Source: Clostridia bacterium
GTDB taxonomy: Bacteria > Bacillota > Clostridia > Christensenellales > Borkfalkiaceae
Direction of reading: 5' to 3'
Assembly (NCBI GenBank): GCA_029071285.1
Contig: JAIEAS010000013.1
Coordinates: forward strand, 1 to 5,039
Length of the DNA stretch: 5,039 bases
Positions 1-5,039 of the stretch are shown here, one piece after another (positions within the stretch are counted from its first letter, which is position 1; each line of letters starts with the position of its first letter). The notes beneath the pieces are model-generated. The model was not told the DNA's origin. It made no database searches and saw only the letters and a program-made list of their open reading frames with translations. The position numbers and the translations under genes were made by a program.

Positions 1-27
1 GGCTTATCGTTTGATTAAGTTGACCGA

Positions 28-3000
28 TTACTCGAAATTGTCGTAGAAGCCGTCGCTATCGAAAATTCTGCCGTCGTCCTCTTCGCGCCGTATGGGCTTA
101 TTCTTGGTAGTATCAACCGTCGTGGTGGTTGTAATCACCGCGTCGGAAGGATACTTCACTTCGGACGGCGCGGAAGCTTCGGTCTGTTGAGGAAGCTCCG
201 CTACGGGCTGTGCAGGTGCGTTGATATTCTTCAACGCCGCCGCAACTATTGCGCCCAACGCCTCTACTGAATTAGGCTGAGGCTGGTTATTATAGCCCTG
301 ATTGCTGTAATCGGGTATACGGTTATAGTTATAGCCGTTGATATGCTCGCGCATTGCAGCGAGGTCAACGCTGTGGCGGGAATCACGGTCTACGTGCTGT
401 TCTGCTCGCATTGCCGCAAGCTCTATACGCTGTTCAGCGTCGTATCTTGCCCTTTGCTCCGCCTGCATTGCGTTGAGCTGTGCTTCGAGCCTTGCCAAAG
501 TCGGGTCGCCGCCGTATTGAGGCATAGGCATTTGCATCGGCATTTGCTGATACTGCGGGTACATAGGCTGTTGATACATGGGCTGCTGATACTGCATAGG
601 CTGAGGCATTGCCTGATTATTCTGCGAGTTCTGCATTGCCTGTAACTGCGCCTGAGTCGCCTTGTTGTCTGCGCGAAGTTCAGCCATTTGCTGGCGCATT
701 TCCTTTAACAGCTCGTTATCAACGCTCTGAACCTGCTGAACAGGCTGAGGCGATACAGGCATTGCCTGTTGCTGCTGAGGCTGCTGTTGTACGGCCATAC
801 TTGCCATACCTGCGCCTGCCGCCGCCTGTGCCTGAGCACGGATTTTTTCAAGCTCGGCTTCCTGCTTAGCTTTTGCAAGCTCGCGCTCGTGTTCGAGCTG
901 TTCTTCTCTGCGCCTCTTTTCCTCGGCGCGTTCTTCCTCGCGGCGCTGTCTTTCTTCCTCTTTGCGCAAACGCTCTTCTTCCTTGCGAGCCTTGATTTTC
1001 TCTTTTTCTTCCTTGCTCTTTCTGCGTTTGCAAGCTACTACGATAATAATTATCAGCAGTATCAAAACCGCCAAAGCAATCAGAAGCCAGCACCAGAGAG
1101 GCAAGCCGAGATAGCTCTTAGCCAAAGCCTCTTTTACGTTTCCGAAGAACGCCGCCGCGCCGTTCGTGGGTACGGTATAGTCTATTCCTTTTGAAACCGC
1201 GCCGAACTCATTGTCGCCGGTAAGGAACTGTATATTCCTCTCCGCGTCGTCGCCCGCGAATACCGCTTCAACCTTGAATGAGCGTCCGCCTTTAAGCTCG
1301 GGTTCTTCGATAAAGTTGCCGTCGCTGTCGTAATAGCGGTAGCCTACTTCAAGTGTTCCGCCCGCAATAAAGTCGCGGATATTCTGAGGCAGGTTAAGCG
1401 TTGCGCCGTTCTTGCCCTTGCTCCACATATTCGTGGTGTCAACGATAAGCGGAGTAAGATTCCAGTTATAGGTCGCAACAACGTCGTCGCCCGTAACTTT
1501 ATATTCGCCCACCGCACGGCTGTATTTAGCCACACTCTTTGACGAGGGATAAATCCACTTATAGTTGGTATCGGTAATTGTAAGCGTAGTGGAATAATTG
1601 CCCGCGCTCACGTTTCTGTCCGAAAGTTTGCCGTCTACTTTTATAATGTCCTTACCCGCGGGACCGTAAGTGTTCCAGTCGTCACCAGAAAGGAAGTCGA
1701 CAAAGTTCTGTTCTTTACCGTTGAAGGTTATTGTGTCGAGCGTGGGAATTGCTATTCCCTTTGCCTCTACCGTTACGGTGAACCAGTCGTCGCCGAGAAT
1801 ATAACCTGCCGATGCTATCGGTCCGAGAATTATTTCAATGCAGTAATCGCCCGCGTCTTTGGGAAGTTCGCCCGCGGCAAGTTCGTTACCCGCTACGGGG
1901 GTTTTACCCTTGTAATAGGTTACGGTGTAGTCCGTAATAGTCAGTCCGTCGTCGCCTACTACTTTTATAACGGAAAGGTCGTAATGGTCGTTGCCGTCGT
2001 ACTCAACGGTTATGGGCGTTGAACCGTCCTTGCCGTCTACGGTTGCGGTTGCAAGCAGGTTCTTACTGCCCGTTTTGAACTGGTCCTGAGGAGTTGCGCC
2101 GTTGTCCAGAACCTCATAGTTCGTGTCATACGCAGGTTTGATATACGCTTCTACTTTATACTTCTTTTCGTCCGTGGGGTCGGTATCATTCTTGATTTGG
2201 TCAAGAGTTACTTCCAGTCCCGTACGCAAATCATAGTACTTATACTCAACGTAGTTCTCATACTTTGTATCGGAAAATTTGAGTTTTTTAATTATTATAT
2301 TACCCGAATAATTTGCGTTAGCATAAGGCTCTCTGCTGTTGGTAAAAGCAGTGAAAAGGTTCTTCTTTGCAATCTCCCAGTTGAGAATTAACTTGCTTGT
2401 ATCGGGTGCGTTGAAGTTATCAGTGTTGTACACCAAGTCTGAAGACGATATTGTTGCCGTATAATTACCGACGATGCGTTCGCCGTCGCCGGTGTACATA
2501 CCGTCCAGAGTTAAGCCCAAAGGCAGTGAACCCGACTTTACGCGCACGGTTACGTAATTTCCGTCGTTATACTGCGGCGGGGCTGCGGGGTCGTAATCCG
2601 CCCAGCTTGCTCCGTTGTTGGTTGTATACTCCCATATAACGCCACTTAAATCGAAGTCGCCTTTTTTAATCTCCCAGTTAAGCTCAACTTCTATGGTTGA
2701 TTGCTTAACGCCGCTGACGTCAAACTCAAACGTGGGGTCTGTTGATTTAAGCGCAACAACCGTCTTATACTTCCCGACTTTATCGCCGCTGTGCACCTGA
2801 TAACCGCCCGAATATTTTGCAGTATCCACTACCACCGTAGTTGTGTCCGACGCAGGTATCTGTATGGAAACCTCGTACTTAACGCCATCTACCGTGCTGC
2901 CTGCTTTCAGTTCAAACGGAAGCTTAGTACCGTCTGTAATAGTGCCGCCCGCCGTGCCGTCTTTGGTATAAGTCCAGCCGTAAGTGCTCGGGTCTATTGT

Positions 3001-4650
3001 GGCAGACGTTACTACAAAACTGAGCGTGTTGTTTTTGGTAATCTTATAGTTTGCGTTGTCACCCGCAGTTCCGTTTAGTTCCACGTAAAAAGTATGCGTG
3101 CCAACGGCAATATCCGAAGGCATTGTTACAGTTGTAACGTTTCCGACGGTTGTACCCGTAAGGGTGTAAGATTTATTGTCATAGTAGATAAACAAATCTA
3201 ATACTTCGCCCGTGGCTCGGTTGTCAGTAATTGTTACGGTAACGGTGCTGTCGCCGTACTTCCACTCCGCTCCGCCTATGCTGTTTACTTTTGAACTTAT
3301 GGGTGCAACTGATAAAAGCTCTTTTTGCGTTATTTCAAAATCTACGGTCTTTGATGTTATGGTGCCGTCCGACCACATATAGTTTGCGGTGTCGCGCAGG
3401 CTCAATGAAACGGTGTACTTACCAACGTTGGTTGCCTCAAAGGTGCCCGTGGTGTCGGTAAGCGCCGCGCCGCCTGCACCCGTTACCGTACAGCCTGTAG
3501 GCGGAGTTACGCCGTCCATACTTATATTTGTACCCGAATTAAAGTCCGCCAGTACGAAAGTCAATGCACTGCCCGAATACTCCTGCGGCACTGTTATTGT
3601 GGGTACGTCAAGTTTTTTGGGAGTTATTGTTACGGTAATTGTGTAAGTACTTTGGTCGAGATTATCCGGGTCATTGTTCCATGCTCCGCCGTTTATAATA
3701 TCAAAAACAAAACTGTAAGTGCCTGCGCCGTCAGTTAACGTGCATTTACCTGCCGAATCTAAGGTGTTACTCAGAGCGCTTGATGACCCTGCGGTATCAG
3801 TATAAGTTAAAGAATCAAGCGTTACCTTATTTTTATCGTACGTAAAGGTAAATGTGTTTCCTGTAGAATCATCGTATTCGTCTGTGGTTTTATCAACCGT
3901 TACCGAAAGTTTTTCGGTAGTGACCTTTTCACTACCATTAACATTAGCGATATACTGAATTTTACCACCATTGCCAGCACAAGTACCGTTACAATAAAAG
4001 CCAAAATAAGCGGTACAAGTTTTGTCAACACTTGTGTTATTTGTATAGGTTATTTCTGGAGTAAAAACTGTACCACCTGCAGAACCTCCCCCTTTTACTG
4101 AACATTGCGCATTTCCTATACTGTCTGTAGCACCCATATTATAAGAGAAGCTTACAGTTGAAGATTTATCACTGCCGCCGCTTTCCGAATTACCGAAATA
4201 AAGTATTTCTACACCGGCTTTAGGGTTAGTATTACCAGAAGTCGACCCGGAAACATCAATATCAAATTTATACGTTACTTTATATTGAGTATATTTAGGT
4301 ACTTTGATTTCGGCTTTAAACGATATATAATATGCAACACTATGATGAGCAGTCAGAGGCATTGCTCCCGATGCCGACATTGTCCCTGCTCCGCCGCCAA
4401 AGCTACAACTTCCGTAAGTAGGATCTGCTCCCGCGAAATCCGACAAAGACCGTGCAGGATGTAAATCATACCCACCAACACTTTGACCCGAAAACGTGTC
4501 GGAAAACGTAGATTTCCTTATCGGGATTGCAGTTGCGTCTGCGGTAATACTTTCCTTTTCAGGTAAAGCAAAACTTACGCCGATAGCAACCGCTACTGTG
4601 CAAAGCAAGGCTAAAATTACCGTCAATAGATTTCTGTTTTTTGTTTTCAT
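28..4650 (-). CDS. Large surface-exposed Ig-like repeat protein with one C-terminal TM helix and a cytoplasmic coiled-coil tail; function unknown
   Basis: Uninterrupted 1540-codon frame ending in TAA. An in-frame ATG lies 21 nt upstream (4671), but ATG 4650 is preferred because AGGAG sits 7 nt before it and the protein then opens as a classic signal peptide (MKTKNRN, then a hydrophobic core). Order of parts: signal peptide aa 1-28; head domain ~40-244; about nine Ig-like beta modules ~245-1160, many marked by a [VA]GxY motif and separated by linkers such as LNWEIKK; TM helix 1184-1207 followed by KRRK; charged coil ~1208-1275; Q/M/P/Y-rich tracts ~1286-1380; second coil ~1385-1437; acidic end. 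It has no LPXTG sorting signal and no recognisable catalytic motif. The modules resemble bacterial Ig-like/MBG-type stalk domains, which suggests adhesion or a structural surface role. That is inference; the exact family is not identified. No terminator is visible in the 27 bp after the stop. Confidence 0.95.
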   Translation of the reverse strand: MKTKNRNLLTVILALLCTVAVAIGVSFALPEKESITADATAIPIRKSTFSDTFSGQSVGGYDLHPARSLSDFAGADPTYGSCSFGGGAGTMSASGAMPLTAHHSVAYYISFKAEIKVPKYTQYKVTYKFDIDVSGSTSGNTNPKAGVEILYFGNSESGGSDKSSTVSFSYNMGATDSIGNAQCSVKGGGSAGGTVFTPEITYTNNTSVDKTCTAYFGFYCNGTCAGNGGKIQYIANVNGSEKVTTEKLSVTVDKTTDEYDDSTGNTFTFTYDKNKVTLDSLTYTDTAGSSSALSNTLDSAGKCTLTDGAGTYSFVFDIINGGAWNNDPDNLDQSTYTITVTITPKKLDVPTITVPQEYSGSALTFVLADFNSGTNISMDGVTPPTGCTVTGAGGAALTDTTGTFEATNVGKYTVSLSLRDTANYMWSDGTITSKTVDFEITQKELLSVAPISSKVNSIGGAEWKYGDSTVTVTITDNRATGEVLDLFIYYDNKSYTLTGTTVGNVTTVTMPSDIAVGTHTFYVELNGTAGDNANYKITKNNTLSFVVTSATIDPSTYGWTYTKDGTAGGTITDGTKLPFELKAGSTVDGVKYEVSIQIPASDTTTVVVDTAKYSGGYQVHSGDKVGKYKTVVALKSTDPTFEFDVSGVKQSTIEVELNWEIKKGDFDLSGVIWEYTTNNGASWADYDPAAPPQYNDGNYVTVRVKSGSLPLGLTLDGMYTGDGERIVGNYTATISSSDLVYNTDNFNAPDTSKLILNWEIAKKNLFTAFTNSREPYANANYSGNIIIKKLKFSDTKYENYVEYKYYDLRTGLEVTLDQIKNDTDPTDEKKYKVEAYIKPAYDTNYEVLDNGATPQDQFKTGSKNLLATATVDGKDGSTPITVEYDGNDHYDLSVIKVVGDDGLTITDYTVTYYKGKTPVAGNELAAGELPKDAGDYCIEIILGPIASAGYILGDDWFTVTVEAKGIAIPTLDTITFNGKEQNFVDFLSGDDWNTYGPAGKDIIKVDGKLSDRNVSAGNYSTTLTITDTNYKWIYPSSKSVAKYSRAVGEYKVTGDDVVATYNWNLTPLIVDTTNMWSKGKNGATLNLPQNIRDFIAGGTLEVGYRYYDSDGNFIEEPELKGGRSFKVEAVFAGDDAERNIQFLTGDNEFGAVSKGIDYTVPTNGAAAFFGNVKEALAKSYLGLPLWCWLLIALAVLILLIIIIVVACKRRKSKEEKEKIKARKEEERLRKEEERQRREEERAEEKRRREEQLEHERELAKAKQEAELEKIRAQAQAAAGAGMASMAVQQQPQQQQAMPVSPQPVQQVQSVDNELLKEMRQQMAELRADNKATQAQLQAMQNSQNNQAMPQPMQYQQPMYQQPMYPQYQQMPMQMPMPQYGGDPTLARLEAQLNAMQAEQRARYDAEQRIELAAMRAEQHVDRDSRHSVDLAAMREHINGYNYNRIPDYSNQGYNNQPQPNSVEALGAIVAAALKNINAPAQPVAELPQQTEASAPSEVKYPSDAVITTTTTVDTTKNKPIRREEDDGRIFDSDGFYDNFE
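337..501 (-). other. Second cytoplasmic coil with an internal repeat (aa 1384-1438)
   Basis: A helix-forming stretch rich in A, E, Q, R and L (LARLEAQLNAMQAEQRA, then AEQRIELAAMRAEQ) is followed by a near-copy, VDLAAMREHI (1428-1437). The two ELAAMR/DLAAMR blocks lie 19 residues apart. A shorter helix also precedes the low-complexity tract (ELLKEMRQQMAELRADNKA, 1313-1331). It is probably an oligomerisation segment; no named domain was recognised. Confidence 0.6.
508..603 (-). repeat. Q/M/P/Y low-complexity tract with short tandem repeats (aa 1350-1381)
   Basis: The DNA shows imperfect tandem copies of a short unit, such as cataggc and gctgatactgc, encoding repeats of QQPMYQQPMYP and MPMQMPMP. 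Together with the Gln-rich tract at aa 1288-1308 it forms a flexible, disordered linker between two predicted coils. Short-unit repeats of this kind can change length by slippage; here the unit stays in frame. Confidence 0.75.
826..1029 (-). other. Charged cytoplasmic coiled coil (aa 1208-1275)
   Basis: About 68 residues consist almost wholly of K, R, E, Q and A with spaced Leu/Ile, including near-repeats of RKEEERLRKEEERQRREEER (1222-1241). This composition suits a long continuous helix or coiled coil projecting from the membrane. It ends in an Ala/Gly-rich break (AQAQAAAGAGMA, 1272-1283) before the Gln-rich tract. It may mediate oligomerisation or partner binding; no specific family is recognised. 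Confidence 0.8.
1030..1101 (-). other. Single transmembrane helix with stop-transfer (aa 1184-1207)
   Basis: The stretch from P1184 to C1207 has no charged residue. It opens with LWCW, typical of an interface, continues as a Leu/Ile/Val run, and is followed at once by KRRK (1208-1211) and a densely charged segment. By the positive-inside rule this places the repeats outside and the C-terminal third inside the cell. There is no LPXTG-type motif before the helix and the helix is not at the extreme C-terminus, so sortase anchoring is not supported. Confidence 0.92.
1171..3918 (-). other. Array of about nine tandem Ig-like/MBG-like modules (aa ~245-1160)
   Basis: A [VA]-G-x-[YH] motif followed by a beta strand recurs with Gly at aa 310, 410, 517, 626, 728, 934 and 1017 (GAGTY, VGKY, VGTH, VGKY, VGNY, DAGDY, SAGNY). 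Spacing is near 100-109 aa, apart from one double gap and one short step. The double gap is filled by a variant module around 765-865, and a last variant follows at ~1068-1160. Module junctions carry related linkers: ITPKKLDVP (342-350), ITQKELLSV (440-448), LNWEIKK (657-663), LNWEIAKK (756-763) and YNWNLTP (1061-1067). The modules are diverged in protein sequence, with almost no DNA-level repetition, which argues for an old array. Such modules usually form extended stalks; exact boundaries and Pfam family are uncertain. Confidence 0.75.
3919..4533 (-). other. N-terminal head domain (aa ~40-244), cysteine-containing and AT-rich
   Basis: This part lacks the ~100 aa module signature seen later. 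It is rich in Gly, Ser, Thr and Asn, with alternating aromatic/hydrophobic beta-like stretches (for example YKVTYKFDIDV at 124-134). It contains five cysteines (82, 183, 212, 220, 224), while the ~900 aa of modules contain only three (303, 387, 937). Its DNA is more AT-rich than the rest: hand counts of 60-base lines give 14/60 GC at 4261-4320 and 21/60 at 4021-4080, against 34/60 at 1141-1200. Being farthest from the membrane, it is the likely ligand-binding tip, but no family was recognised. Confidence 0.6.
4567..4650 (-). other. Sec signal peptide region (aa 1-28)
   Basis: Three basic residues (K2, K4, R6) precede an uncharged hydrophobic stretch from L8 to about A28. A plausible signal peptidase I site follows S26-F27-A28; an alternative lies after A37-D38-A39. 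C17 is inside the hydrophobic core and preceded by Leu, so this is not a convincing lipobox. Export by the Sec route is inferred, and it agrees with the later stop-transfer helix and the extracellular style of the repeat modules. Confidence 0.85.
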
Positions 4651-4657
4651 AGTTAAT

Positions 4658-4662
4658 CTCCT
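4658..4662 (-). promoter_or_regulatory. Ribosome binding site AGGAG
   Basis: The minus strand reads AGGAG-ATTAACT-ATG, a near-ideal Shine-Dalgarno sequence with 7 nt spacing to the ATG at 4650. It lies inside the seven-codon upstream extension that starts at 4671, for which no equally good site is seen, so it decides the start codon. Confidence 0.9.
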
Positions 4663-4732
4663 ATTTGTCATTCCGAGCTTGTCGAGGAATCCCCCAACTA
4701 CCCAGTCACCGTGGGGACCCTTCGGCTAACGC

Positions 4733-4772
4733 TTTGCGCAATAGTATAATTTTTAACACTAAGGTGCGCAAA
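4733..4772. repeat. Perfect 8-bp inverted repeat TTTGCGCA / TGCGCAAA around an AT-rich core
   Basis: TTTGCGCA (4733-4740) and TGCGCAAA (4765-4772) are exact reverse complements separated by 24 nt that are almost all A/T. The core holds TATAAT on the plus strand (4745-4750) and TATACT on the minus strand (4748-4743). It could be the inner arms of the repeat element, an operator, or a cruciform-prone site; the sequence alone does not decide. Confidence 0.6.
4743..4771 (-). promoter_or_regulatory. Candidate sigma-A-type promoter for the surface protein gene
   Basis: On the minus strand TTGCGC (4771-4766), a 17-nt spacer and TATACT (4748-4743) form a candidate -35/-10 pair. The -10 matches the consensus at 5 of 6 positions; the -35 matches only at TTG. 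Transcription would start near 4736 and give a leader of roughly 85 nt. The promoter lies in the AT-rich core of a repeat-like element. Confidence 0.45.
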
Positions 4773-4815
4773 CCTTCGCTACGCTCGGGCAGGGTGACAC
4801 ACATTATTCGGGATT

Positions 4816-4879
4816 AAGCGGGCGGCGCGGTTTTCCACATTCGCACTTGTCCTTTAAGATTTTGCGCCGCCGCTTTTTT
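4816..4879 (+). terminator. GC-rich hairpin followed by a T-tract; orphan intrinsic-terminator-like structure
   Basis: AAGCG (4816-4820) pairs with CGCTT (4871-4875), and after one bulged G, GCGGCGC (4822-4828) pairs with GCGCCGC (4864-4870). That gives a 12-bp stem with a 35-nt loop, followed by a T-run to 4879. The orientation fits plus-strand transcription, but no plus-strand gene precedes it in the window. The long loop is unusual for a terminator, so it may instead be part of another mobile or palindromic repeat. Confidence 0.4.
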
Positions 4880-4894
4880 GTTCCCTCTCTTTCA

Positions 4895-4910
4895 TTTACC
4901 CTTAGGTAAA
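4895..4910. repeat. Short perfect palindrome TTTACC-CTTA-GGTAAA
   Basis: Six-bp arms flank a four-base loop. The site is too weak for a terminator and has no T-tract. It could be an operator for a gene beyond the window or chance; nothing adjacent supports a specific role. Confidence 0.3.
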
Positions 4911-4960
4911 ATCAGATGACGTGGTCTTAATTATTTGCCCCTTTTGTCATTCCGCCTCTT

Positions 4961-5039
4961 CGTCATTGCGAGGGAGCAACGCGACCGCGGCAATCCAGAC
5001 CGTACGCTCATTTTAAGTGCTTTGCTTCTGGATTGCTTC
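4961..5039. repeat. Interspersed repeat of the CGTCATTGCGAGG...GCAATCC type, cut by the window end
   Basis: CGTCATTGCGAGG (4961-4973) followed by GCGGCAATCCAGA is the typical start of a widespread bacterial intergenic palindromic repeat. GCAATCCAGA (4990-4999) is perfectly inverted as TCTGGATTGC (5027-5036), giving a 10-bp stem around a 27-nt loop. The right half probably continues past 5039 toward a matching end of the CTCGCAATGACG type. It contains no coding sequence. Confidence 0.65.

Larger units (their letters stand above)
4666..4799. repeat. MITE-like interspersed repeat element, ~134 bp, without coding capacity
   Basis: The left end reads TGTCATTCCGAGCTTGTCGA and the right end, read inward on the minus strand, TGTCACCCTGCCCGAGCGTA. 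They share an imperfect terminal inverted repeat starting TGTCA. The style GTCATTCCGAG...GTCGAGGAATCCC and CTTCGCTACGCTCGGGCAGGGTGAC is that of interspersed intergenic repeats in many bacterial genomes. Inside are a CCCCA/TGGGG mini-hairpin (4692-4716) and an AT-rich core. Only one copy is in the window, so its repeated nature is inferred from style and from the partial second copy of its end at 4943. Confidence 0.55.
4651..5039. other. Intergenic region without a gene: repeat mosaic upstream of the surface protein gene
   Basis: No convincing protein or stable RNA gene lies in these 389 bases. They hold, in order, the ribosome binding site, a ~134-bp repeat element with a candidate promoter, a GC-rich hairpin with T-tract, a small palindrome, a partial copy of the first element's end (TTTGTCATTCCG at 4943-4954, identical to 4664-4675), and the start of a second repeat type. 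Confidence 0.75.

Noticed and set aside
961..970. TTTGCGCAAA palindrome inside the coding region, similar to the intergenic arms
   Set aside because: It is a product of codons in the charged coil (FRLRKE-type reading) and has no surrounding repeat or promoter context; probably chance.
866..1093. 75-codon minus-strand frame overlapping the TM/coil segment
   Set aside because: It is an out-of-frame reading of the same strand as the large gene, with arginine-rich low-complexity content and no support of its own.
769..1194. 141-codon plus-strand frame rich in Leu and Phe that looks like a membrane protein
   Set aside because: It is the antisense shadow of the Glu/Lys/Arg-rich coil: antisense of GAA/GAG/AAG gives TTC/CTC/CTT codons. 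It has no ribosome binding site and sits wholly within the real gene.
4600..4611. Possible lipoprotein lipobox ending at C17
   Set aside because: The residue before Cys is Leu, not Gly/Ala/Ser, and Cys lies in the middle of the hydrophobic core, so lipidation is unlikely.
4651..4671. Upstream in-frame ATG at 4671 giving a 1547-aa protein
   Set aside because: The extension MTNRRLT overlaps the strong AGGAG site used by ATG 4650, has no equally good ribosome binding site, and its coding would begin inside the repeat element.
4814..4840. Eight-codon minus-strand frame MWKTAPPA preceded by AAAGGA at good spacing
   Set aside because: It is too short to support as a gene, lies within the GC-rich hairpin, and is upstream of the best promoter candidate for the large gene.

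Overview
The window holds one large protein-coding gene on the minus strand (28..4650, 1540 aa) and 389 bp of upstream intergenic DNA (4651..5039) built largely from interspersed repeat-like modules. The standard genetic code, a strong AGGAG ribosome binding site, moderate GC and the protein's style (surface Ig-like modules, one C-terminal membrane segment, a KRRK-rich cytoplasmic coil) suggest a Bacillota/Clostridia-type bacterium, possibly gut-associated. This taxonomic guess is an inference from style; no marker gene is present.

Layout of the gene, read on the minus strand: a Sec signal peptide (aa 1 to ~28); a Gly/Ser/Cys-containing head domain (aa ~40-244) encoded in clearly more AT-rich DNA; about nine tandem Ig-like modules of ~100 aa (aa ~245-1160); one transmembrane helix (aa 1184-1207) with a KRRK stop-transfer; and a ~333 aa tail predicted to be cytoplasmic. 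The tail contains a highly charged coiled coil, Q/M/P/Y-rich low-complexity tracts, a second coil and an acidic C-terminus. The protein looks like a type I membrane protein joining a long surface stalk to an intracellular scaffold. Its function is not recognisable from sequence.

Layout of the intergenic region, from the gene outward: a ribosome binding site; a ~134 bp repeat-like element (4666..4799) whose left edge lies 3 nt from the ribosome binding site and whose AT-rich core carries the best promoter candidate for the gene; a GC-rich hairpin followed by a T-tract (4816..4879) with no recognisable gene feeding it; a small palindrome (4895..4910); and the start of another interspersed repeat, CGTCATTGCGAGG..., cut by the window end. 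No tRNA, rRNA, CRISPR array or transposase gene is visible. Only 27 bp lie beyond the stop codon, so neither a terminator nor a downstream operon partner can be assessed.
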